A stretch of 64,000 nucleotides of DNA from Tetradesmus obliquus (lineage: Eukaryota; Chlorophyta; Chlorophyceae; Sphaeropleales; Scenedesmaceae): positions 4,951,501-5,015,500 of the forward strand of contig CP126194.1 of the NCBI GenBank assembly GCA_030272155.1, in the 5' to 3' direction. Below, one piece after another: positions 33,428-45,339 of this stretch (position 1 is its first letter; the number at the start of each line of letters is the position of its first letter). Position numbers and translations under genes: made by a program. Below the pieces are notes generated by a model. That model had not been told where the DNA came from. It saw only the letters and a list, made by a program, of their open reading frames with translations, and did no database searches.

Positions 33428-35039
33428 GGTGCCTTGACTGCTGGCAGCGTCTGTGAATACTTGTAGGTGCCAAAGCAGGCTTGCAGGACACTCGGAGAAA
33501 GGTGAAGAGCCTGCAGTTCAGAAACAACAGCAGGGCGGGGGTGACTTATCTTCCTTCACGTGGATGCAGATGCATATCATCTGTCAACAGCGTTGCTGCA
33601 AGCATGGCTGCCTGTTACTGTCTTCATCAACTGCTGGGCCACCAAGCCTAACAGCATTTGTGGAGACCAAGGTCCTTTACTGTATGGTATGGTGACTATC
33701 AGCGGAATCAGCTGTCTTGTGGGCGTACGTATTCAGGCGACGGTCTGAGCATGCTGAGTTCAAGCCTGCAGGAACAACTTGCTTCAGGCCCAGGGGCCTA
33801 ACGTCGCTCACCTGCTGGCTGGCTGATAAATATTGCTAAGACAGAAATAAATAGCGTATCAGCGTCCACCGTGCGTTGACGGGCACAAACGCTCTCCTGG
33901 TGACGTCGCTCGCCAAGCAGCTGCACAGCTAGCAGTACGTTTGCTTGGTGTTCGGCGTTGTGAAGCTAGGTTTGTTCGCACCGTAGTCAACCTGTAAGAC
34001 GTACTACAGCCATGACGAGTACAGGCTTTAAATAAACGCTTGCTGTTGCTCCATGTCAGACTTCTGTTCTAGGGTTGTTACATTTTCAAAGCTGCTAAAA
34101 CTCGCTGTTCACGATCTTGAGCGTTCAACTTGCCAAGCGTCTGCAACGCAGCTTTATCTCGACCAACCAGCGAACCTGCTCTGCTGTGCTGGCATCTTTG
34201 AACCGCAGCCTGTCCAGCACGCCATCAGACAGCAGGCATCATCCCGAAGCTGGTGAACTCCGCTGCATAGGAACCGATGAATTTTACATCAAGAGTGGAC
34301 GCACACAATAGCCGCGGGTTCGTCTACTTTGACCTTGCATGCAGGTGATACCTGCTTGCCAGGTCAGCACCGCCTGACGACAAGCACAACAGTTGTAAAG
34401 ATGGACAGTCTAGCATGAAAAAAGCAAAGCTGCGCACCTTCAAGCAAAGCTCGGCCAGAAGACCCCCGGCCCTGGGTCTCCCGGCGCTCCAAGTGGGCTG
34501 TCCATTGTGACAAGGGTCACACATTGTCCATGAATACGCTGCCTGGAAATGCGTGTGCTGCACACACACCTTGCTGGACGTCTGACCATCAAGCGTTGAT
34601 CCTGTGTGGCGCCCGCCTCTTCCCAACAGCTGGACAAGCTTGCTGTCACAAGCTGTGACTCACAGCACTAGTACTGCACATGATGTGTAACGTGTCACAA
34701 ATGCTAATGTGAACCTATGCATGCAACTGCAGCATTCCAACAGTCAGTCACATTTTTTTGCTGACAAAGGAAGCACAAGTACCATGCAGCTGGGCTTGCT
34801 GTGCTGCTTGATAACTGCTGACAAACAAAGAGATTTGCGCCACCATCTGTCCCTTTCCTTGCAGTGGACACCCAATCTGCGTAGCAAGGTGTACACACCG
34901 TCACAGGCAATGATCAAGTGACACTTGCAGCAGCCCCACCAAGCACCACGTGCTTGACATGCTTGTCCTGCAAGACCACAGCTTAGCTGAGGATTGTTCA
35001 TAGATGGTTCAAGTAGCTCAGGCTCCTCGTGCCAGCTGC
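33428..35039. other. Region between gene B and the phosphatase; possible small plus-strand gene
   Basis: The first half contains the gene B promoter. Around 34117-34310 a plus-strand frame without ATG reads like a transit peptide (LQRSFISTNQRTCSAVLASL), and at 34863-34921 an acceptor TTCCTTGCAG precedes a neat final exon coding WTPNLRSKVYTPSQAMIK and a stop. I could not link the two in phase, so a small organelle-targeted protein is only a possibility. Confidence 0.25.
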
Positions 35040-36967
35040 TCATGATGCAGCGCCCTCCCCACCTGCTCCCAGTGAAACTGCTGAGCTGCGCTTCTTGGGG
35101 GTGCCTGAGGAGTGCACACCATCGATGCCACTCAGCAGCACCTGTGCCTCCTCAGCTTGTGTGCTGCCGTTGCTGCACTTGCCGCTGCTGCTGCCACCCG
35201 TGTAGTAGCCAGCGATCCATGACCTGAGCGCTGCTGCCTGTGGCTTGTTGAGGCGCACACGCGGCCTGGCAGCCCTACAGCACCAACAAGCAAGCACCAG
35301 CGGCAGCACAGCAGCGGGGTTACGGTCAACCATCAGCCCAAGCACACCAATGCAGTGGCAACAGGGCAGTGCAGCAGCCACATGCACCGATGCTGCCTTG
35401 CTGTGGTCTGTGGTGCTTTTCGTGGAGGACGTGTTCATCTCTGCAGCGGGTGCCATTTGTAGGCGATGTTCAGTGTGCTGCTTTGCAGGTGTCGCAAAAC
35501 AACACATAATGTTGCCGTTGGACCAGAAACCTCAGGAGCATGCTGCTGCTGTTGCTGGGGCTGTTACCAGGAGAGCCCTCGCAAGGCGTGCTGCTCACCG
35601 CATGACTGCCACAGCCTCCTCTGCAGTCTTGGCCTTTCCTGTGGCCATCAGCACTGCTGCCAGCACTGTTGCGCTCCTGCCATGCCCATGTGCGCAGTGG
35701 ATGTAGCAAGACCTGCCCTCCCCGAGCTCACGGATGGTCCACACAACGCCGTGCTGGATTTGCGCTGCATTTGGGGCTGCATGTGCAGGCAGCAAACACG
35801 GATGTGCAGGCAAAGCCCACGGCACAACAATGAGGCAGTTGTTCCAGCATCAAAGGCAGGTTATGCTTCGACTGAGGTGCTAGACAACATTGCAAGCATG
35901 CTGCAGTTCAGATGCACAACTGCCTACAACTTCCCGCCTGTGCTGTTGTGCTGTTGCCGCTTGGCACAGCTGTTGGCCCCTGACCGCGCAAGGTCTGCAT
36001 GAACTCACCTTGTGTGTCCCAGCAGGGCAGGTTGAGGTAGTGGTTGTTGTGGGTGCGGGGCAGCTCACACGTCACGTCCAGCACAGAGGGCTGCCCTGCT
36101 GGCAGCCATGTTGCCTGCTCTGGCCAGCCTCCAATGTACCTGCAGGTGCAGTGTAGCATTCACTTCAGCAGTCGCTATCCTACCGCAGCACACGTTGCAG
36201 CACCAACACCTTCAACTGCTTGCGCTCACAAATAACAGCATGGTCTGCCTGTTGTGTTGTGTTGTAGATCCAGAGAAACTGCCAGGTGGTTGCCACAACT
36301 GCTAGCTGTGTGACTGCTGCTTGTAGATTGATTGCATTGATGCACATCAAACTCCATTGCTCTACTTGTGTGTCACCAAACCTGCTGTGCTGTGATCGAG
36401 CCGCTTAGCACTCACAGCTGCTCAGTGACCTGGTCGTACAGCGGCTCCATGCTCTTGCGCCGCTGAACCCACAACTTGCCACGCAGACTGGCATGGTAGG
36501 GCCAGAACAGGAGCTTGGATGCCAGGCTGATGTGGCCATCCGTTCGCTTCTGCAGGTGCAGTGCAGGTGCAGTGCAGCAAGTGATTAGCAGCTTGGTGTT
36601 TGTGGTTGCTGTATTAGTGTCTGATATGGCACTGGCGCGGCGACGCCAGCAGCAGCAGCAGCAGCAGCAGCACCACCAGCAGCAGCAGCAGCAGCAAGCA
36701 CTAGCAACAGCACAGAGCAAGCGCTCGCTGTACGCTAGCCAGCAACCCCATCCGTGCCAGGCCAAAGCAGGTAGTTTCACTGACCTGGAGCAGCCATGTG
36801 GTGTAAGGGGACAGGCTATCACTGCTGGACACAGCTACAGCTAACCCTACTGCTGCTGCGTGTGCCAAGCATCCCGTGACAACAGTGGGCACTCTAGCCC
36901 TCAGTACCACTGCAAGCGTAGCTGGAACTAGGGAAACAGCTCCCACTATCAGAGTGAGCGCACCCAT
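35040..36967 (-). CDS. Membrane-anchored dual-specificity phosphatase
   Basis: Five exons: 36967-36785, 36549-36416, 36139-36009, 35776-35599, 35274-35040; 861 nt, 286 residues, phases match. Residues 1-61 form two hydrophobic segments, so the protein is probably an integral membrane protein. The catalytic signature CAHGHGRSATV (HCxxGxGRS type, nucleophile Cys, P-loop Arg) is in exon 4. Upstream are YIGGWP, a conserved CELPR and the YLNLPCWDTQ segment that carries the general-acid Asp. ARPRVRLNKPQ follows, as in a family of plant and bacterial DSP-like proteins of unknown substrate. The C-terminal 60 residues are Gly/Ser-rich. A phospholipid or phosphoprotein substrate cannot be chosen from sequence. 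Intron 1 contains a CAG/CTG array at 36649-36694. Confidence 0.8.
36649..36694. repeat. CAG triplet array in intron 1 of the phosphatase
   Basis: About fourteen CAG units interrupted once by CACCAC. Confidence 0.9.
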
Positions 36968-38078
36968 CGTTGGAGAGGTTGCAGTTCAAAACAGCAGCAG
37001 TACTAGGACTGAACGTTGTCCTCGAGTGGCAGCGGCGAACATTATTTCATGTGCGTGTGGCTTACAAACCGCGCAACTTGGCGTCGCGGCGCAGCAGCGT
37101 GAGCCGAATTGTTTTGGTAGCTGACTGGCGCTCAAGCAGCAGCATGCCGTCAAATAGGCGAGCGATCAGTGCATTCGTAACTACCATGCCATGCAACTGT
37201 CTAAAATCCCACAGCAGTGACAAGCACAGCAAATATGCTGTGGATAACCGCAGAGGCATGCTACATATGCATGATAAATTCCGTGTTACCTGCACTACCT
37301 GGTGAAGTTCTTGCTGTCAATGATAACAGTGTCAGATGCTCTTGCTTGTGAACACATTGTGCACTCAACGAGCACAATAAAGGATTTTGGAGCCCTTTGT
37401 GAGAGCCATCGTGAAGCCATGTGTGCGTCATCTGTCACAGTTTGAAAGCCACTGCCTATCTCTGTGCACCTCGACGCTCGCAAAGTGTCAGTTGCATCAT
37501 TGTAGACACCTTTGACGCAACGTTGGAAATCCAGAAACCTGCATAGGCTTGAACTTACAGGTGATACACGTACGTTCATGCACATTTGACCAGCACCACA
37601 TATGTATGCATACGCAACGACAGCTCAAGAACATGCTGCAGACAGGGAGCAGGCGACCAAGCTGCAGAACGCGCATACGGTGCAGCAATGCCTGCACATC
37701 ATGTTCTAGCCCAAGTAGCTCAAGGTTCTAGACGGCCCAAGGCAGCCGAAGAAATCCAAAGGCACCATGACTGTTCAGGTTCAAGCAGCTTTGCTGCAAC
37801 ATCTCCGGGATGAGTCATTTTTTGTAGTGTTCAATATAAAATGCCGAACTGCACATTATCACGAGCACAACAATGCTTATTGGTGTCAAGCAAACCATTG
37901 CATGGGCAAACCACAATAAACCATGTTTTATTCATGCTGTATGGGTGTGTCACAGCCCACCACGCCTTTCAGACTCAGTCCGTAAGCACCACAATCGCCG
38001 GGCTGCACAAAACACGAATGCACATGATTCCAAACATTTAGAACAAGTGCATTTATGGCTGGTGTCATGCAGGTGCCC
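36968..38078. other. Region between the phosphatase start and the end of gene C
   Basis: It holds the phosphatase promoter and the 3' region of gene C. A 96-codon minus-strand frame (37295-37585) ends at a possible GTAGTG donor and looks mildly coding, but no partner exon fits in phase and no family is recognised. Confidence 0.35.
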
Positions 38079-41000
38079 TTATGCTGCAAGACTCTCATCC
38101 AGCCAGAGCTTGTCCAGCACTTGAATGGCCCTCCCCGCTTCTATGTTGGACTGTTCCTTGGTGGCAGGAGTGTTGAACTCCTGCTGGCAGCATGCAGCAG
38201 CGCACAGAAAACAGCAGCAGCACATTTGTGACTGGGTTTGTGACCGCGTACGCCACCAGCGAAGCAAAGAGGTGCAGCAGTCAGGATAACAATGATGTTG
38301 GTGGACAAGCCAACACTTGCTTACCGCTGCCTTGAACACGATGTCAAAAGTGGAGCCAACAGGCTTTCTTTTGCCTGCTGCAGACGGCTGGAAGATGGGG
38401 CTCAAGTGTTTGGACTTGCTGCCTGACTCCTTTACGACCTGAGAAGGGGTATTGAAGTACTCTGGGTAGTAAACAGGCAGGCCATATGCGTCTTCAAACG
38501 CACAGTTTGTGCCCGAGGCATAGCCCCACAACCTGAGTCACAACAGCAGCGGCGCAATGAGTCGACTGTCAGCCGGACACATCACTTGGCAAGCATGGTA
38601 TCTGTAAGGTGAGCTGTAGTGTTTGAAATACGTGCCTGAACCCATACATCATTCCTGAAAGAATGTTGGTGCCTGTCTGCTGAATGTCTTCCTACCTTCC
38701 ATCTGCATCCGACATGCTGTTGGTGGCATTGGGCAGGTGAAGACAAGCTGCAGCTGTTCCCCAATCCAGAGGCGTGTAGCCAGTGTAGTACAGGCTGTTG
38801 CCATCGGGAGCACGGAATGCGCAACTGCATCAAGAACACCAACAGGATGCGCTTGGCAGTGTCATCTGAGCGCATTGACAAAGTTAGAAGGTTGCAGGTG
38901 AGCGCAACAAGACCGCTGCACACAACTTTGCTAGTGACTGTCATCCACATGTTTGTTGCACCCCGTTGTGTGAACTTACCATGGTGCCACGCACATGCGC
39001 TGATCAGCGGAATGGTGGTGAATGCTGTTGCTGTCAAACAGTGCAGGGCCATGTGCAGCACTGCAGCATGTCACAGCCAGTCACCTGGCGTTCTTCTCAA
39101 AGCCCCACAGCCGATTCATGGTGTCTGCCACAGCTGTCTGCTTTGTTGGGGATGCACTGCAGGAAGGAGCAGACTTCCAGGAAGCTGCCAGACCATTCAA
39201 CACAGGTGCGCTGGTATTGGTAGAGCCTTCTGGTACAAGGGGCGGCTCATCACAGCCAGTCAGCACTGTCACGTTGTTGAAAGCGAAGCCGGCAACAGTG
39301 CACTTGGTGGAGTTCTTGTGTGGATGTGCCTGGATGACAGATACTGCAGTTTGGTTACCTGCAGCACCAGACAGTAAAATTTTGTCTTGTCTTTGCTGTG
39401 ACCGTGAGGCAGGATGTGATCACGTTACGTGGATTGAAAATAAAGCACACGTAGAGCATAGTCGCTGTCTCACATGTGACTGTTGAGCCCAGCTTCTTGT
39501 TGTCATATAGCAACCATTTGACAGGTCCTGCTCCTTACCGAAGTCCAGGCATGCTTACCAGTGGCATGAGCAGAGGAGTTTGCTACAGTAGCCGTGCCAT
39601 TGGCAATGCCGATTGACAGGGCAGTACTGTTTCCAGAGGATGTGGCTTGGGATGAACTGGTAGCGTCCTTGCCGTTGGCAACAGACTGCGAGACTGCTTG
39701 GCCTCCAGTTGACACTGCCACGGCAGTTGCTGTAGCCAGAAGCTTCCTGGCTGGTGTACGACGGTGCTACAACAAGGCGGTGAGCACCACAAGATATGCG
39801 GTAAGTTGACATTTTGCTACAGAGGGCATACATATTCGCACAAGCATTTACTATATATCCTGTGCTACCACACCTAAGTATGGCCCAACAAAATGTGCTC
39901 ACCGCTGTATGCAACGCATCTAAGCTTGCTGCCAATGGCAGCATGTGATGGCCAATCATGTCGCCAGACTCTTTGACAGTGCGAGGGGCGGTACTGAAGT
40001 ACTCCGGGTAGTAAATAGGCAGGCCATATGCGTCCTTGAAGGCACAGTTGTTGCCTACCATCCAACCCCATAGCCTGCCTTCCACATCGACCATGCTGTT
40101 GGTTGCGTTTGGCTTTACATCACATGCTGTTGATGTTTCCCAGTCCAGTGGCTTGTAGCCGGCATAGGTAAGGCGGCTGCCATTGACAGCACGGAAAGCG
40201 CAACTGCAGCAAGTGAAAAAACAATGCAGTGTGAGTGCTGCAAACATATCACCATCTTGCACGGCATTCAGATTTCAGCCAGTCATGTTGGAAATTTGTG
40301 AGTGCATGGTACAGCAGTGCAGCTGTGAGGAACAGCACATGCGGTGCTGAATGCTGCCAAATGCCGCCGAGTGCTCAGATCATGTACGCATCACGCACTA
40401 CTACAAGCAAATGCAGCACTTTATGCCAGACTATAATAGCGCAATAGCACAGTGGAAATAAAATTGCTGCTGGCAGGTAACAATGACCTTTCAGCAGGAT
40501 TACGCACCTGCTGTTCTTCTCGTAACCCCACAGGCGGTTCATGGTGTCTGACACAGCCGACTGCTTCGTAGGCAACGCAGAGCACGCTGGGGCAGAAGCC
40601 CAAGAATCTGCCAGACCGTTGTGGGCATGTGTGCTGGCATTCTTGCCATCTGGAGCCAGAGCAGGGTCATCACATCCTGCCACCACCGTAATGTTGTTGA
40701 CAGAAGTGCCAAAAACAATGCACTTGCGGGAAGAGTTGCGCTGCTGTGCCTGTACAATGGACATTGCGGTGGAGTTGCCTGCGAGCGAAATGTACAAAAG
40801 CACATGACATGCACCGCAGAAGCGTGCACGGCATGCCTGTGTGGCTCAGCCTATAGCTGTGCAGATGAAGTGCCAGCTGCTAAATGCAGTCACCGCCGCC
40901 GTTTCAGCAGGTGTGTCAGTAGCGCTGCCTGCTCTAAGTGACACCATCTGGGCTTTTGGTGAGACAACGCATGCCTCCTCCAGCAGCCTGACAGACCTGG

Positions 41001-44000
41001 GCCGAATGGCATATATGCATGCTCACCAGTAGCAGTGGCAGATGAGTTTGCCACAGCTGTGCCGTTTGCAACGCCCATAGACAAGGCAGTGCCATTGCCA
41101 GCCGAGTTGGCACTAGCTGAATATACAGCATCCCTGCCGGAGGACCTTGCATCGGCAGTGGACTGACCGCCTGTTGATGTTGCAATGGCAGTTGCACTAG
41201 CGAGTAGCCGACGTGTCTGCACTGGCACCACCTGCAGCAGTTGTGGCATCGCAGGTACAGGCCTCAGCGGATGATCATGTAATGGCAGGACAATCTCACA
41301 CGTTGCTGATTTTTGTGCACTTACCGTGCCGCTGGCAGAGGGAAGGCCAGAAACGGTAACAGCGTTGTCAACCATTGGTGGCCTGATCTGGCGGTTCTGT
41401 GCCGTGGCCTGTTCAGCAGCAAAGAAGTCGTTTCTTGGTGTCTCCAGCCATGAAACCTTAATGGCGCCACGTGCCTGCAGCAGCAAGATGATGGTTCCTT
41501 GTCAGTGCACACCATATTGCACAGCTGTGAGTTGCCAGTGGGCACAGCCGCATTGCATTGGGAGGTGCATATGGCTGTCACATGTATGTATAGGTTCGAC
41601 CCAGGCATGATGCATGCCTCGCGTGCAGATGAGCAGCTACGTTGCCTTCACTCGACCTGCAATTTGTGGCTGCTTCAAGAAGCAGGCTCACCAAGCCGAT
41701 TGGGCGTGGCATTGTCATTCCTCCTACTCCAGCATCATATGTTGCCTGCAACAGTAGAACAATATAGTGATGACATTGCATACATATGGTGGGCTGGCTG
41801 CTTCGTATCAGTTCAAAGCAAAACACACCTCAGGAATGGAACTGAGTGGGACTGCCTTTCGCACCACCGCGTGCTTCTCGGCGGTTGTGATCTGTTGTGA
41901 CTGACATGGCGGCCTTGTATCGGGTGTGTTGCCTTTCTGCAGTGATAAGCACAGCAGCACATCTTGGAAGATGTTGCAAGACCATCAGACCTAGAACCAC
42001 AGCAACAACAGCGTGCATGTCTCCCGTGCCAAGATGTTAAACCAAGCTGTGTTGAGTACGAGTGCGCCACATCGTGTCCTCACCGATGAATGCCCAGGTC
42101 CAACCAAACCTCCTAGACCGCCATCGTAGCAATCCTTAGGAACAGCCTTGATCTTGGGCGCCTAGTAGAAGGAACGCGCAGAAGGGCAAAGGTCATGATG
42201 AGCTTCATAGAAGTGGAGGTGAACAACTAGATGCTGCAGATGTGGAGCGCGCCAGAAGTTTCACATACCTGAACTTCAAGCAACCTGCGGCCACTGGATT
42301 TGCAGTTGCCTGTTGAAAATGGCGCGTTGCAGTTGTCTGGGAGTGTTGTGGCTTCCACGTCCATGTCGCCCACTGCCTGGGAGGTGAACTCGCCAGCTTT
42401 GCCAGAAGAACTGCCTTTGTTGGTGGCGTTTGTGTCAAACTTTGCTTTGACTTCCTCTGGAGTGTAGTATGGTGGCATCGCTTTCTGCATTTGCAGACAC
42501 AAATAGCATGTAAGTGCTCTGCAACTGCTGTGCCATGCTGACATCCGTGTGGCATATCCACTAAGTCGGTGCAAGGTTGAACACAGCCTGTGGTTATGTC
42601 AAGTTGCACTTCGTTGCAACTTACGTGCGCCACAGCGATGGAAGTGAAGGCGCCCACATCTGAGCTGTCATCACCCTGCAGACATGAAATTTTGCAGTGC
42701 AAAAGTTGGCAGCAATGCAAAAGGCAGAGCAAGTCTCTGTGTCACTCAATGTGATGCAAGCACGAGCTGAGCGTTGGATCAACCTGTCATGACTCAGCTG
42801 GCCTCACCGCATCACCCCCCCCCCCCCTTCACCCTTCACCCTGCTCCAACTACCTACCTTAGCATCAGCACTGCCCACTGCGCTGCCAGCTGGACCTGAT
42901 GGATCTCCACCAATGATGTCCACTGCAGTAGAATCAGTCCTGCAAGCATCAAAATGCGTGCAGCATGGCAGGTTGTCATCAACGAACCAGGCAGTGTTGG
43001 AAACCTAACGATACAGTACACCGGCCAACGTTGCAATCAGCAGCTGCAGTACCTGGCACCTTGCATGTGAGATATGAGATGGGGCTGTTTTCTTTTCACC
43101 GATCCTGCGCGGCTGGGGACATACAAGCACACCACTTACATGTTGCTGGCAACCAAGGAAGCAGTGCACGTGACGTTGTAGCCTGGGATATACTTGGGTT
43201 CGGATGTGTTTTGCTCTTTGAAGGCGCAGTTCCTGCAGGACATAACAGGAGCCTGATGAGAGTGTGTTTTTGGCTTGCAGGAGAGGCACGTGACATTCTC
43301 GCACGAGCTGTACTGCTAGTGAGCTCACATGCAGCAGCACGTCCCACCAATGGCTGGCATGAAACATATGAAAATAAGACAGGCAGTGTTTCAAGAAGTT
43401 GACTCAGCACAGCTGCATTGGCTGCTGACAGCGCATGCGCAGGACTGCACCTGTCAAGCTGCCAGCCCCAAAGGCACCCCATCCTGTCAGGCACTGCGTT
43501 GTCTAGCGTGGGTTTGGGTTCTTGTGTGCAAGCAGGTGCATCTGCCCAGGCCAATCGGTTGTTCTTCTTGTTAATGGGGGTAGGCTGCTGCTGGTCATCC
43601 TTGAACGCGCATAGACGTCCATCATCCCAACCCCAGACCCTGAAGTGGCTGTCAGCGACACTGTCTTCAGGGAAGGGGGCGGATTTGCATGCAGGCGTGT
43701 GCAGCCAACTGCCTGCAGGAAAGTGTGCAGTACATATACATAACAAGCATACCACATTGATAAATTTACATCAATTTGTACATGTTGCGGAGAAAGACAG
43801 TGGCATATCCAACTGTGGCCGGCAACGACAGTAGCTATCTCCTGCTTACATACATTCCCACAACCACCACACCTGGAGCATAGTCAACATAGAAGAGAAC
43901 GTGGTTCTTTGGGTCCTTGCAAGCACATGGCTTCTTAGTGTTTTGGTTCCAACCCCACAGTCGCCCCTCAGCGTCAGGCATTGATGAGGCAGCAGTTGGC

Positions 44001-44399
44001 ATGGCGCCACAGGATGGAGCAGCTGCCCAGGTCGCCACCTGAGCCGGCTTTGACTTGACAGGTGCAGATGCTTTGCTGCTCAGCAGGTGCCTGGACATGG
44101 GGTTGTGATCCTCCAAGATACCCTGCAGGCAGGGCCCACAGGCATCTAAACGTAGGAGCTTATGAAACGCATGCACAAGGCCGCTGCAAGCTGTCCAGGA
44201 TGATGTCCCATCAGCCTGGCCCAGGTTGGCTGCACAGCAGCTCATTCGCAGGCTTATACTGCGTCTGCAAAACGGCATGCACGAAGCTCACCTGAGCTGC
44301 TGGCAGCGCCTTCACACTGCTTGCAAAGGCCAGCAACATCAGGCACCAAAGAGCAAGCACCCGATGGTGCTGGGCTCTTCGGTCTCTACTTTGCTGCAT
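38079..44399 (-). CDS. Gene C: secreted 19-exon WGW-module protein, 1049 residues
   Basis: Exons: 44399-44292, 44122-43873, 43712-43451, 43232-43140, 42939-42858, 42675-42625, 42484-42269, 42161-42084, 41936-41829, 41745-41692, 41474-41325, 41231-41027, 40778-40508, 40203-39903, 39766-39559, 39358-39085, 38824-38696, 38532-38325, 38180-38079. The sum is 3150 nt and all 18 junctions are in phase. The signal peptide ends near ALPAAQ (HHRVLALWCLMLLAFASS core). Seven modules are seen, for example APSC...GRLWGWNQNTKKPCACK, TPAC...FRVWGWDDGRLCAFK, APAC...NRLWGYEKNSRSCAFR and GRLWGWMVGNNCAFK; several continue with DAYGLPIYYPEY. Exons 12-14 and 15-18 are tandem copies. Exons 8 and 10 share YDxGxGG motifs. 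Sequons (NST, NAT, NSS) are frequent. It is more diverged than A and B, so it is an older member of the same family. An in-frame ATG at 44465 would lengthen the N terminus but spoil the signal peptide position. Function unknown; extracellular. Confidence 0.82.
42815..42827. repeat. Poly-C run of 13 bases in an intron of gene C
   Basis: It lies in the intron between exons 5 and 6, close to the donor at 42857. Confidence 0.85.
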
Positions 44400-45339
44400 G
44401 TCGTCGTGGACCCAAATGTCCGCAATGGATTCAACTGCTGCAATCGCAAAAGGTGCAGCAAGCAAGCGTGTGTCGGTGCGATGAAGCAGTAGCCTACAGC
44501 GAACCCTGCGAGTGCTACAGGGAGCAGAATTCAGCGTACTACGAAGCTAAACGCAATAAAAGGCTCTAGCTCAGACGCCAGCGTTCTGTGGGTCGTGAGC
44601 ATCGAATGCCGATGCTCTCTGGTTGCTTCCCACCTTGCAGCAACGGAGCACGTGACAAGTGTGTCAGCAGCTATTGAATATGCTACACCACTCAATTCAA
44701 GGTGTATATGATTGTTGACCGAGTTGTGGCGCAGGGCCATGGTATGGTTTGAACGACTAGGGTTTTTGCAAACCCCGTTCGCTCTTCACGTTTCAAGCGG
44801 CGAGGAAACAGAGTTACGACATATACGTGCATTGATCGCTATTTTTGCGGGGTCTGACTGAAGCTTATTTCTTTGCACACAACAGATGGGCGGATACAGC
44901 TCGCATATAACGGCCAACCAGCTGGCTGACCTGGCAGGTCTGCAGCTCAGCTGCAAGTTGCAGCAGTAGCTGCGCCCGCTGCTGCAAGTTTGCAAGCGAA
45001 CATAATTGTGTCAGACAGTTGCTCACAAAAAACCCATATCCAGCTTAAAATGAAACATGCATAACCAAGTGCTTCATTCGTCAACACTGCCGCTGTACGT
45101 GGACGATCCTGTCACAGGATCCTGGCAGGCCTGACTCAGGCCTCCACTGTGACAGTGGAGCTGGCGCAGATTTATTTTGTTGCCAAGGGGAGCGAAACCC
45201 TGCGCGCAAAGTTTGGAATCTATGCAGCACCACAGCGCAGAATGTGCTACGGCATGCGCAGCATTCAGTGCTCACAGCTGAGTCGTGCCACTGAAGATTC
45301 ACTGCCTGCAACGCCAGTTAGATCCAAATGAAGCTTGGT
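44400..45339. promoter_or_regulatory. Intergenic region between gene D and gene C
   Basis: It combines the 3' flank of gene D and the promoter of gene C (both minus strand). It contains the triple palindrome at 45105-45160. No open frame in it looks coding. Confidence 0.5.
45105..45160. repeat. Three back-to-back palindromes
   Basis: GATCCTG-TCA-CAGGATC (45105-45121), AGGCCTGA-C-TCAGGCCT (45127-45143) and CTCCACTGT-G-ACAGTGGAG (45142-45160) follow each other with perfect stems of 7, 8 and 9 bp. The middle one is centred on TGACTCA, the site type bound by bZIP proteins. As RNA they would make three adjacent hairpins about 180 bases past the gene D stop. Confidence 0.85.

Noticed and set aside
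37295-37585. Possible minus-strand exon between the phosphatase and gene C
   Set aside because: Mildly coding composition, but no in-phase partner exon and no family; too weak to call.
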